The translations under genes were made by a program, and so were the position numbers. Below the pieces are notes generated by a model that saw nothing but the letters and a program-made list of their open reading frames with translations, searched no databases and was not told the DNA's origin. This document shows positions 6,727 to 13,666 of a stretch of DNA of 13,666 nt, piece after piece. The stretch comes from Lutibacter sp. (GTDB lineage Bacteria; Bacteroidota; Bacteroidia; Flavobacteriales; Flavobacteriaceae): the NCBI GenBank assembly GCA_003516285.1, contig DPCK01000114.1, positions 8,143 to 21,808 on the forward strand. Direction: 5' to 3'. The number at the start of each line of letters is the position of its first letter. Position 1 is the first letter of the stretch.

Positions 6727-7497
6727 ATGAAGAAATTTTTTTTATACGCGGTAGTTTTAAGTCTGCTATCGTCCTGTATTTCAACGAAGCAAGTGACTTC
6801 ATTTCAAGGAGAACCGATCAGCAAATCGGAAATAACAAAACTTAACAGCGAACCGTATCGCTTACAGGTAAATGACATTTTATACATCGATATTAAAGCC
6901 GAAAACCAGGAATTGGTGACACTTTTTAAAAACAGCGCAGCAGGCGGCGGAGGTGCGGGCGGACTTTATTATAGCGGTTATACAATTGACAGTCACGGAA
7001 ATATCAGAATTCCTTATATTGGAGAAGTCAATGTTTTGGGCTATACCGAAAAGGAAACCAGAGAAAAATTGGAAGTGGAACTGGGCAAGTTTTTAAAGAA
7101 TCCCGAAACTGTTTTTGTGACAGTAAAATTGGGAGGCATAAACTTTATTGTTACCGGTGAAGTTGGTTCGCCCGGAACAAAAAACTTGGCGCAAAATCAG
7201 GTTTCCATTATAGATGCGATCGCCAATTCAGGGGAAATATCAACTTATGGGGATCGTGAAAATGTATTGATTATCAGAAAATCGCTTGACGGAGTTAAAA
7301 AATACAAGATAAATATGAATGAAATGGCCATATTTGAATCGGAAAATTTTTATATTCAACCCAATGACATTATTTATGTAGCGCCGTTGAAACAAAAATC
7401 CTGGGGTATTGGAACTACGGGATTGCAGGCATTTACTACCGTTGTTTCGGTATTGTCTTTTGTGGTAACTTCTGTATTGTTAGTTAAAAATTTATAA
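6727..7497 (+). CDS. Wza-like polysaccharide export lipoprotein
   Basis: A 256-residue outer-membrane polysaccharide secretin-like protein. A short signal peptide ends in the lipobox LSSC, with Cys17 as the predicted lipidated residue. The Poly_export domain spans about 43-135, opening with YRLQVNDILYIDIKAEN and including IDSHGNIRIPYIGEV (87-101). An SLBB-type domain follows from about 139 (FIVTGEVGSPG), ending near NDIIYVAP (213-220). A glycine-rich loop, GGGGAGG (73-79), lies inside the first domain. The C-terminus (about 229-252) is hydrophobic and probably membrane-spanning, as in the Wza outer-membrane segment but here as a simple hydrophobic stretch. Only 6 bases separate it from the Wzc-like gene, so the two should be one operon and act as the outer-membrane and inner-membrane halves of one export machine. 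Length and layout are normal for the Bacteroidota form. Confidence 0.93.
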   Translation: MKKFFLYAVVLSLLSSCISTKQVTSFQGEPISKSEITKLNSEPYRLQVNDILYIDIKAENQELVTLFKNSAAGGGGAGGLYYSGYTIDSHGNIRIPYIGEVNVLGYTEKETREKLEVELGKFLKNPETVFVTVKLGGINFIVTGEVGSPGTKNLAQNQVSIIDAIANSGEISTYGDRENVLIIRKSLDGVKKYKINMNEMAIFESENFYIQPNDIIYVAPLKQKSWGIGTTGLQAFTTVVSVLSFVVTSVLLVKNL

Positions 7498-7503
7498 TAT
7501 TTT

Positions 7504-9963
7504 ATGGATCATAAATTTAAATTTATTGAAAATCCAAGTGAGCAAATCTCAAATATTAAAGATTATTTATTTCGAATTTTAGCCAATTGGAAATGGTTTG
7601 TTGCAACAATTGCCATTGCGCTTGCTATTGCCTATTACATCAATATTTCCACACAACGAATTTACGGATTAAAAACAACCATTGCCGTAAACGAAAAACA
7701 AAATCCGCTTTTTTCATCAGGAACAAATATTGCTTTTAACTGGGGCGGTGTGAGCGACAAAGTTGAATCCATCAGGAAAGCGTTAACTTCCCGATCCCAT
7801 AATGAAAAAGTGATCAGCAGGCTTAATTTTTATGTTGATTATTTAAAAGACGGGCGTTTTAGAACTGAAGATGTTTATGGCGACACCCCATTTAAAGTCA
7901 TATTGCAGCCCAATCAGTACCAATTGCTGAATACCTTCATAAAAATTGATTTTTTGGATGATGATCGTTTTGAACTTTCAATCGATTTTAATGAAAAAGG
8001 AAATTACACATTGAACAACTATAAAGACGATACAAAAATTGATTTTGAGGGTCCTAAAAAACGTTTTTCAAAAGTATTTTCAATTGATGAATATATCAAT
8101 CTACCGTTTTTAAAAGCCCAGATTGAAAGAAAAAATGACGCAAAAAATTTAAAAGGCCAATATTATTATATTCAGATGCGAACTATTGACCAGGTGGCGG
8201 GTGAATATCAAAATGTAAGGGCGACCGGACTTACAGGCACTTCTTTAATTGAATTGAGTTTGTCTGGCCCAAATAAAAACAGGCTGGTTGACTATTTGAA
8301 TGAAACGGTGATTGTTTTGGCTGAGCACGAATTGGAGGAAAAAACAAATTATGCCCGAAGCACTAAAGAATTTATTGACGCACAGTTTAGGAATACTTCA
8401 GACAGTTTAAAATTAATTGAAGACAAAATTGGAAAGTATAAACAGGAAAATGATATTTACCAATTATCGGCTGAAGGCGGTGAAATATTTTCCCAAACAC
8501 TCAGTTTGGATAAAATGCAAGAGCAGTTGGGAGACCGAATCGCGTATTTCAACAATTTGGAAAACTACATTAAAACCCATACAAATTTCACCAATATTCC
8601 TGCGCCAGCCATTATCAATATTGAAGATGGCTCCATTTCAGGAATGGTTGGGAAATTAACGGAACTTTCCATCAAAAAGGACAAATTATCAAAAGAAGTT
8701 ACGCCAAATCATCCAACATTAATTACGGTTGAGCAAGAAGTTGAAACCACAAGAAATGTATTGCTTGAAAATCTTTCTTCCTTAAAAAAAGAAACTGCAA
8801 TTACGCTGAATAACAGCAGAAATCGCCTAAGCAACTATAATTTTGAGTTAAACAAGCTGCCGGGCAAAGAACAGAAATTATTGAATTTTCAACGAAAATA
8901 CAGTTTAACCGAATCAAATTATGTTTTCCTGATGCAAAAGCGTTACGAAGCCGATATTGCAATTGCTTCAACGGTTTCGGATATTTCGGTATTGGATACC
9001 GCAAAAGATACCGGACAAGGCTCCATCTTGCCGAGAAAAGAGTTTAATTATATGGTGGCCTTATTGTTGGGGACCATCTTGCCATTATTTTTGATTATTG
9101 CCAAAGAATTATTGGATACCCGAATCCACTCGACTGAAGATATTGAAAAAATTTCGCCAATCCCAGTTTTGGGGGTGGTGGGAAATAATGGCACCGACAG
9201 TAATTTGGCGGTATTTGCCAAACCGAAATCAGGCGTTTCCGAATCATTTAGGGCATTGCGTTCTAACATCCAATTTTTATTCACAAGAAGCACAAAAGAC
9301 AAGTGTAAAACAATTATTGTGACTTCATCTGTCAGTGGAGAAGGAAAAACATTTGTGTCAATGAATATGGCTACGGTTTTTGCTTTGGGAGGCAAAAAAA
9401 CAATTTTGGTTGGTTTGGATTTACGCAAACCGAAAATTTTTGAAGATTTTGAAATTTCCAATAAGAAAGGAGTGGTAAATTATTTAATAGGCGAAGAAAA
9501 TATAGCGGCGATTATCAAAAAAACCAAAATCCCCAATCTCGATGTCATTATTGCCGGACCGGTACCGCCAAATCCTTCAGAATTATTGATAGGTTCTGCA
9601 ACTGAAGAATTGTTGGCTAATTTAAAAGAAAATTACGATTATATTATTTTAGACACGCCACCAATCGGATTGGTGAGTGATGCTGTTGAGTTGTTGAAAT
9701 ATGCCGATTCTACCTTATATGTTATCAGACAAAACTATTCCCAAAAGGGAATGCTTAAAATGATTAACGAAAAATATATTAAAGAAGAAATTACCAACAT
9801 CAGTATTGTATTGAACGATTTTACAATGAAATTGCGTTATGGCGCTTATGGTAATGGTTATGGCTACGGTTACGGCTACGGAAAATATGCCAATGGTTAT
9901 GGTGGCGATGATATGATCCCTAAATCTTTTATTAAAAACATTTTCAAAAGAAAAAAGGAATAA
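7504..9963 (+). CDS. Wzc-like polysaccharide co-polymerase and BY-type tyrosine kinase
   Basis: An 819-residue inner-membrane protein that joins a Wzz-type chain-length domain to a cytoplasmic bacterial tyrosine kinase. Transmembrane helix 1 is at about 31-47 and helix 2 at about 517-535. Between them lies a long periplasmic region with coiled-coil-like stretches (about 300-330 and 390-460) and a GNVR-type segment around 470-500 (SNYVFLMQKRYEADIA). The kinase has Walker A SGEGKT with Lys615, a Walker A' in VGLDLRKP with Asp639, and Walker B DYIILDTPP (Asp712 and Asp717). The C-terminal tail (779-799) is a Gly/Tyr run with eight tyrosines, the expected autophosphorylation cluster, then GGDD and a basic end. 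In the family, cycles of tail phosphorylation control oligomerisation and chain length together with Wza. The first Asp of the usual Walker A' DxD is Gly here. No partner phosphatase gene is in the window. Confidence 0.93.
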   Translation: MDHKFKFIENPSEQISNIKDYLFRILANWKWFVATIAIALAIAYYINISTQRIYGLKTTIAVNEKQNPLFSSGTNIAFNWGGVSDKVESIRKALTSRSHNEKVISRLNFYVDYLKDGRFRTEDVYGDTPFKVILQPNQYQLLNTFIKIDFLDDDRFELSIDFNEKGNYTLNNYKDDTKIDFEGPKKRFSKVFSIDEYINLPFLKAQIERKNDAKNLKGQYYYIQMRTIDQVAGEYQNVRATGLTGTSLIELSLSGPNKNRLVDYLNETVIVLAEHELEEKTNYARSTKEFIDAQFRNTSDSLKLIEDKIGKYKQENDIYQLSAEGGEIFSQTLSLDKMQEQLGDRIAYFNNLENYIKTHTNFTNIPAPAIINIEDGSISGMVGKLTELSIKKDKLSKEVTPNHPTLITVEQEVETTRNVLLENLSSLKKETAITLNNSRNRLSNYNFELNKLPGKEQKLLNFQRKYSLTESNYVFLMQKRYEADIAIASTVSDISVLDTAKDTGQGSILPRKEFNYMVALLLGTILPLFLIIAKELLDTRIHSTEDIEKISPIPVLGVVGNNGTDSNLAVFAKPKSGVSESFRALRSNIQFLFTRSTKDKCKTIIVTSSVSGEGKTFVSMNMATVFALGGKKTILVGLDLRKPKIFEDFEISNKKGVVNYLIGEENIAAIIKKTKIPNLDVIIAGPVPPNPSELLIGSATEELLANLKENYDYIILDTPPIGLVSDAVELLKYADSTLYVIRQNYSQKGMLKMINEKYIKEEITNISIVLNDFTMKLRYGAYGNGYGYGYGYGKYANGYGGDDMIPKSFIKNIFKRKKE

Positions 9964-10032
9964 ATTGAAATTGGCAATTGACTATGTAAGATTCGTACAG
10001 CCATTTTTACCTGTCCGATAAAACAAAAAATA
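9964..10032. other. Convergent gap after the wzc-like gene
   Basis: These 69 bases separate two converging genes. An AATT-GGC-AATT inverted pair at about 9968-9977 is too weak and has no T-run directly after it, so no terminator is called. Confidence 0.35.
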
Positions 10033-11658
10033 TTAAGAATACATCTGATCCCTTAATTCCTTAATTTTTGGATCTTCCAAATACTCATCAAATGTTGAAT
10101 ATCGATCTATGATTCCGTTTGGCGTAATTTCTATAATTCTGTTGGCAACAGTTTGCGCAAATTCGTGGTCGTGGGTGGTGAAGATTACCGTTTCTTTATA
10201 ATTTTTCAGGGAATTGTTAAAAGCTTGGATGGATTCTAAGTCTAAATGGTTGGTAGGTTCATCCAACATCAATACATTGGCCCTTACCATCATCATTCTC
10301 GATAGCATACATCTTACCTTTTCGCCACCCGAAAGCACATTGCATTTTTTTAATGCTTCTTCGCCGCTAAAAATCATCTTTCCTAAAAATCCGCGTAAAT
10401 AAACTTCTTCTCTTTCTTCTTCGGTTTTGGCATACTGACGCAGCCAATCAACCAAATTGAGGTTTGGATTGGTAAAAAATTCCGAATTGTCCAAAGGCAA
10501 ATAAGATTGGTTCGTGGTTACGCCCCATTGAAATTTACCTGAATCTGGTTTTTCACTTCCGTATAAAATTTCATAAAAAGTAGTCACGGCTCTTGAATTT
10601 CTGGAAATCAAAGCCACTTTATCCCCTTTATTCAAAATAAAGCTGATATCTTTAAACAACACGCCATCTTCAGCAGATTTTGACAAATGTTCTACGTTGA
10701 GAATTTGGTCTCCGGCTTCTCTTTCCAATTCAAAAATAATGGCCGGATATCTTCTGCTTGAAGGTTTTATTTCATCAACATTCAGCTTTTCAATCATTTT
10801 TTTGCGGCTGGTTGCTTGTTTTGATTTTGCAACGTTGGCAGAGAAACGACGGATAAATTCTTCCAATTCTTTCTTCTTGTCTTCGGCTTTTTTGCTTTGC
10901 TGTGCTCTTTGACGGGCTGCCAATTGGCTCGATTCATACCAAAAAGAGTAGTTCCCCGAGTAATGGTTTATTTTTCCGAAATCAATATCCGAAATATGGG
11001 TACAAACGGCATCTAAAAAGTGACGGTCGTGCGATACCACAATCACGGTATTGTCATAATTTGCCAAAAAGTTCTCCAGCCAGCCAATGGTTTCAAAATC
11101 CAAATCGTTGGTAGGCTCATCCATAATCAATACATCTGGGTTGCCAAACAAAGCCTGCGCCAATAAAATTCGCAATTTTGTTTTTCCGTCTATGTCTCCC
11201 ATTAAGGAATAATGTAAATCTTCTTTAATTCCTAAAGATGACAACAAAGTTGCCGCACCGCTTTCAGCGTTCCAACCGCCCATTTCCTCAAAATCACCGC
11301 CCAATTCACCAGCTTTTATGCCGTCTGCTTCAGAAAAATCCTCTTTTGCATAAATGGCATCCAATTCTTTTTTAAGGTCGAATAATTTTTTATTGCCCAT
11401 CATCACCGTATCCAGCACCTGATATTCATCAAAGGCAAAGTGATCTTGGGAAAGCACAGACATCCGCTTGCCTTTATCTAAAATTACTTGTCCTGCTGTC
11501 GGGTCAATTTTGCCTGAAATGATTTTTAGAAATGTTGATTTTCCTGAACCATTGGCGCCAATAATTCCGTAGCAGTTTCCAACGGTAAACTTGGTGTTTA
11601 CATCGTCGAATAAAATACGTTTGCCGAATTGAACTGATAAATTTGATACTGAAAGCAT
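10033..11658 (-). CDS. YbiT-like ABC-F family ATPase
   Basis: A 541-residue soluble protein with two nucleotide-binding domains joined by a charged helical linker (about 245-300) and no membrane segments, as in ABC-F translation factors that act at the ribosomal E site. The first domain has Walker A GANGSGKST (34-42), Walker B LIMDEPTNDLD (177-187) and switch His210 in VVSHDRHF. The second has signature LSGGEKVR (442-449), Walker B MLDEPTNHLD (464-473) and His496. Two key motifs are degenerate. The first signature reads LMGDIDGKTKLR (152-163), comparable to the altered one of YbiT. The second Walker A position reads ISRNSRAVT (351-359), with no glycine loop and no lysine. The composite site built from Walker A1 and signature 2 is therefore intact while the other is not. 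It stands alone, transcribed divergently from the lipoprotein gene. The exact ribosomal role is unknown. Confidence 0.9.
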   Translation of the reverse strand: MLSVSNLSVQFGKRILFDDVNTKFTVGNCYGIIGANGSGKSTFLKIISGKIDPTAGQVILDKGKRMSVLSQDHFAFDEYQVLDTVMMGNKKLFDLKKELDAIYAKEDFSEADGIKAGELGGDFEEMGGWNAESGAATLLSSLGIKEDLHYSLMGDIDGKTKLRILLAQALFGNPDVLIMDEPTNDLDFETIGWLENFLANYDNTVIVVSHDRHFLDAVCTHISDIDFGKINHYSGNYSFWYESSQLAARQRAQQSKKAEDKKKELEEFIRRFSANVAKSKQATSRKKMIEKLNVDEIKPSSRRYPAIIFELEREAGDQILNVEHLSKSAEDGVLFKDISFILNKGDKVALISRNSRAVTTFYEILYGSEKPDSGKFQWGVTTNQSYLPLDNSEFFTNPNLNLVDWLRQYAKTEEEREEVYLRGFLGKMIFSGEEALKKCNVLSGGEKVRCMLSRMMMVRANVLMLDEPTNHLDLESIQAFNNSLKNYKETVIFTTHDHEFAQTVANRIIEITPNGIIDRYSTFDEYLEDPKIKELRDQMYS

Positions 11659-11684
11659 TGTGAATGGTGTTTTTAAATTTTTTG

Positions 11685-11692
11685 CAAAAGTA
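11685..11692 (-). promoter_or_regulatory. Probable -7 box of the ABC-F gene
   Basis: Read on the - strand the sequence is TACTTTTG followed by CAAAA, a very typical Bacteroidota -7 element (TAnnTTTG). It lies 26 bases upstream of the ATG at 11658. Upstream at the expected -33 spacing there is a T-run rather than a clear TTTG, so only the -7 part is well supported. Confidence 0.5.
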
Positions 11693-11745
11693 GTGAAATA
11701 GATCTATAAAAAAAACAGCAAACCAAAAGTTAATTTTTGCGCTTC

Positions 11746-11773
11746 AGTTGTTTTGCTGCCACATTTAACAACT
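11746..11773. repeat. Inverted repeat, 7-base arms
   Basis: AGTTGTT at 11746-11752 and AACAACT at 11767-11773 are exact inverted copies separated by 14 bases. The pair lies upstream of the -7 box of the ABC-F gene on one side and of the candidate box of the lipoprotein gene on the other. It could be an operator for a dimeric regulator, or chance in AT-rich DNA. There is no T-run, so it is not a terminator. Confidence 0.3.
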
Positions 11774-11802
11774 CATTAACTAACGGGGCATTTAGATGTG
11801 TG

Positions 11803-11810
11803 TATTTTTG
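11803..11810 (+). promoter_or_regulatory. Possible -7 box of the lipoprotein gene
   Basis: TATTTTTG fits TAnnTTTG. It would give a leader of about 110 bases before the ATG at 11927. No TTG-type -33 element is present at 19 bases upstream, so the call is tentative. Confidence 0.28.
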
Positions 11811-11926
11811 TTTGAATTAATCTTTTATGAAATAAGTTTAACAAGCATTAGGCACAAACGTGAATGATGGTAAGAAGATGATACTTGTTGGCAGGTATAA
11901 CCTATAAAAAAGAAAAACAGTAATAA

Positions 11927-13318
11927 ATGAAATACATAATTGTTGGCATATTGGTGTTTTTAATGCTGGGTTGTAAAAAAACCGGAGAGCGAAACGTTAC
12001 TTATTTTGGCGGACAAATTATCAATCCGGAAACCAACTATGTGTTGCTTTTAAAAGATGAAAAAGTTTTAGATACTTTGTTGCTTGACGAAAATAACCAA
12101 TTTTTAAAGAAAATTTCATCACTGCAGGAAGGTTTGTACACTTTTAAGCACGGAAATGAATTTCAATATATTTATTTAGCGCCATCAGACAGTGTTTTGG
12201 TCCGGCTGAATACGTGGGATTTTGACCAATCACTGGTGTTTAGCGGTAAAGGAAGCGCAAAAAATGAATTTTTAATCAATTTATTTTTACAAAATGAAAA
12301 GGAGGAAAATATGATGTACCAAAATTTTGATTTGAATGAACAAGATTTTCAAGCTAAAATTGATTCACTTTCAAATGATAGATTTGCCATTTACAATGAT
12401 TTTTTCGCCACTGAAGGTACTGTTCCGAAAGGATTTAAAAAATTGGCAAATATTGCGATTTATTTTCCTTTATACAGATTGAAAGAAATTTACCCCATTT
12501 TTTATAAAAGTGTATACAATCTGGAAGAATTTCCGGAAGTTTCCGATTCTTTTTATGATTTTAGAAATGAATTAAGTTTAAATGAAGAAAATTTGGTTTC
12601 ATTTTATCCTTATCAAAACTATGTGGTGAGCTATTTATACAATATCAGTTATCAGCTTAAAGAAAGTGACAGCATCAAAAATGATCTGACTGTTAATATG
12701 TTAAACGCGATTAATGAACATATAAAAGCGGAATCATTTAAAAATTTGTTGTTAAAAAGAATTTTAATCAACGATTTTTTAAAAAGTGAATCGGCGTGCC
12801 ACATCAATGAAGAGGCGCTGCAACTGTTTTTGGCAAATTGCACCAATAAAGAGGATGTTGAACTGGTGAATAATTTGGTGAATGATTGTAAATATATTCC
12901 ACTTGATGAGCCACTCCAAGATTTTGAAATTGTTTCTTATAAAAACGTTTCTGCAACCATCAATGAGCTCATTAAAAATAAAGATGCAGTAATTTACTTT
13001 TGGTCTGCAGCCTATATGTCTGTCGATTATTTGGTAAGTCGCATAAAATTTCTGGAGAATAAGTATCCTCATTTGTTGTTTATTGGCATCAATATGCAAA
13101 CTTCACCACAAGATTTAGACTTGGAGTCCAGCGTTAAATTGCGCAACATTCCCAATCAATATTTATTGCCGAAAGACAGTGATGCACATAAATATTTAAG
13201 CAGCAAATATCCTCGCACCATTTTAATCGACCATTTGGGAATGGTTAAAAATGGATTTATCAATTTAGATTCCAAAAAATTGGATTCGGAATTGGAAAAA
13301 TTAAATCTTAATGAATAG
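11927..13318 (+). CDS. TlpA-like lipoprotein with a cysteine-less thioredoxin-like domain
   Basis: A 463-residue predicted lipoprotein. The signal peptide ends in LMLGC, with Cys16 as the lipidation site, so it is probably periplasmic-facing or surface-anchored. Residues about 25-105 form a beta-rich N-terminal domain like the DUF4369-type region seen before TlpA-like domains in Bacteroidota (GGQIINPETNYVLLLKDEKV, then YIYLAPSDSVLVRL). A helical middle section (about 110-325) follows. The C-terminal part (about 328-460) has the thioredoxin-fold pattern: AVIYFWS (354-360), FIGINMQ (385-391), and YPRTILIDHLGMV (428-440) with Pro429 in the cis-proline position. Where TlpA proteins have FWATWCGPC this one has FWSAAYMSV (358-366), so both redox cysteines are missing. 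Thiol-disulfide exchange by the usual mechanism is therefore unlikely; a binding or scaffold role is possible. It ends 21 bases before the convergent rRNA methyltransferase stop. Confidence 0.8.
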   Translation: MKYIIVGILVFLMLGCKKTGERNVTYFGGQIINPETNYVLLLKDEKVLDTLLLDENNQFLKKISSLQEGLYTFKHGNEFQYIYLAPSDSVLVRLNTWDFDQSLVFSGKGSAKNEFLINLFLQNEKEENMMYQNFDLNEQDFQAKIDSLSNDRFAIYNDFFATEGTVPKGFKKLANIAIYFPLYRLKEIYPIFYKSVYNLEEFPEVSDSFYDFRNELSLNEENLVSFYPYQNYVVSYLYNISYQLKESDSIKNDLTVNMLNAINEHIKAESFKNLLLKRILINDFLKSESACHINEEALQLFLANCTNKEDVELVNNLVNDCKYIPLDEPLQDFEIVSYKNVSATINELIKNKDAVIYFWSAAYMSVDYLVSRIKFLENKYPHLLFIGINMQTSPQDLDLESSVKLRNIPNQYLLPKDSDAHKYLSSKYPRTILIDHLGMVKNGFINLDSKKLDSELEKLNLNE

Positions 13319-13339
13319 TTAGACGGTTATGTAAAATTA

Positions 13340-13666
13340 TTACTCCACCCTTTTAATCAACGCCATATAAAAGCCATCAAAACCTGATTTGGCAGGTGAA
13401 ACTTTATGTTCCTTTTCAAATATAAATTCCGGGTGATTTTTCAAAAAACTATGCACCTGTTTTTCATTTTCAGAAGGAAAAATAGAACAAGTTGCATACA
13501 CTAATTTTCCGCCTGGTTTTACCAACTGTGAATAATTTTCTAAAATTTCTTCCTGAGTTTTAATGATATTTTCCACAAATTCGGGTTCCAATTTCCATTT
13601 GCTATCGGGATTCCGTCTCAAAACGCCAATGCCACTGCAAGGTGCATCAATCAGAACACGATCTGC
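13340..13666 (-). CDS. RsmB/NOP2-family RNA m5C methyltransferase, C-terminal part
   Basis: This is the 3' end of a gene that continues past the right edge; 108 codons plus the stop are visible. The reading frame is open to the last base of the window and begins ADRVLIDAPCSGIGVLRRNP, the motif IV region in which the PCSG cysteine acts in product release. KPGGKLVYATCSIFPSENE follows, the motif VI region whose TCS cysteine is the nucleophile for cytosine C5 methylation in this family. Both catalytic cysteines are present, so the visible part looks functional. The target is probably 16S rRNA, as for RsmB, but other members of the family modify different positions and the N-terminal RNA-binding region is not in view. 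The C-terminus FDGFYMALIKRVE is the usual last strand of the domain. Confidence 0.9.
   Translation of the reverse strand, partial: ADRVLIDAPCSGIGVLRRNPDSKWKLEPEFVENIIKTQEEILENYSQLVKPGGKLVYATCSIFPSENEKQVHSFLKNHPEFIFEKEHKVSPAKSGFDGFYMALIKRVE

Larger units (their letters stand above)
11659..11926. other. Divergent intergenic region
   Basis: These 268 bases separate the ABC-F gene (-) and the lipoprotein gene (+). They hold a good -7 box for the ABC-F gene, a candidate -7 box for the lipoprotein gene and a 7-base inverted repeat, each listed separately. I see no tRNA and no ORF longer than about 15 codons with a convincing start. Confidence 0.5.

Noticed and set aside
9048..9461. Open frame of 137 codons on the - strand inside the Wzc-like gene
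   Set aside because: It lies wholly antisense to the second membrane helix and kinase Walker A region; its length is explained by codon bias of the + strand gene.
9838..9902. DNA tandem repeat or microsatellite at the 3' end of the Wzc-like gene
   Set aside because: The repetition follows from alternating Gly and Tyr codons with mixed synonymous usage; it is the known tyrosine-rich tail of this kinase family.
11860..11907. Fifteen-codon ORF starting at GTG upstream of the lipoprotein
   Set aside because: Too short, unusual start, no conserved features; it could be a leader peptide but nothing supports it.
12779..13099. Open frame of 106 codons on the - strand inside the lipoprotein gene
   Set aside because: Antisense shadow of a continuous lipoprotein reading frame, with no domain-like composition.
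13619..13621. TTG as the start of a short 93-residue gene at the right end
   Set aside because: The same frame continues to the window edge and encodes the conserved DAPCSG motif, so the TTG is internal Leu of a larger rRNA methyltransferase.
1..13666. CRISPR array, insertion sequence, tRNA or rRNA gene
   Set aside because: No regularly spaced repeats, transposase-like protein, terminal inverted repeats with target duplications, or cloverleaf-like segments were seen on either strand.

Overview
The window looks like a chromosomal segment from a Bacteroidota bacterium, most likely a flavobacterium. The DNA is AT-rich, start sites lack clear Shine-Dalgarno sequences, and several promoter boxes of the TAnnTTTG type sit upstream of genes. 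The Wza/Wzc pair, the YbiT-like ABC-F protein and the TlpA-like lipoprotein all resemble flavobacterial versions. This assignment comes from protein character and recalled family features, not from a database search.

Positions 1-5693 carry the + strand biosynthetic part of a surface-polysaccharide (capsule/exopolysaccharide or O-antigen-like) cluster. In order it holds a family-4 glycosyltransferase, a polytopic O-antigen ligase/Wzy-type membrane protein, a second family-4 glycosyltransferase, a CapK/PaaK-like adenylate-forming enzyme and a family-2 glycosyltransferase. Junctions are tight: two 8-base overlaps, one zero-base junction and one 64-base gap. The first glycosyltransferase has no ATG, GTG or TTG at its natural N-terminus, and a palindromic repeat lies immediately upstream. 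The next two start sites of the segment that can be judged are forced to be TTG.

Positions 5859-6638 hold an oppositely oriented SAM-dependent methyltransferase. Positions 6727-9963 hold the export pair: a Wza-like outer-membrane lipoprotein and a Wzc-like fusion of chain-length regulator and tyrosine kinase with a Gly/Tyr-rich tail. The expected scheme is that the glycosyltransferases build a repeat unit, the Wzy-like protein polymerises or ligates it, and Wzc and Wza control chain length and export. No flippase (Wzx), initiating phosphoglycosyltransferase or cognate phosphatase is in the window; they may lie to the left or elsewhere.

Positions 10033-13666 look like ordinary chromosome: a YbiT-like ABC-F ATPase on the - strand, a divergent lipoprotein with a thioredoxin-like fold, and the 3' part of an RsmB/NOP2-family rRNA m5C methyltransferase on the - strand, cut by the window edge. 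Two of these proteins have unusual active sites. In the ABC-F protein the losses fall so that one composite ATP site is canonical and the other is degenerate on both faces. The thioredoxin-like domain has lost both cysteines of the CxxC motif.

I found no clearly new multigene system, insertion sequence, CRISPR array or RNA gene.
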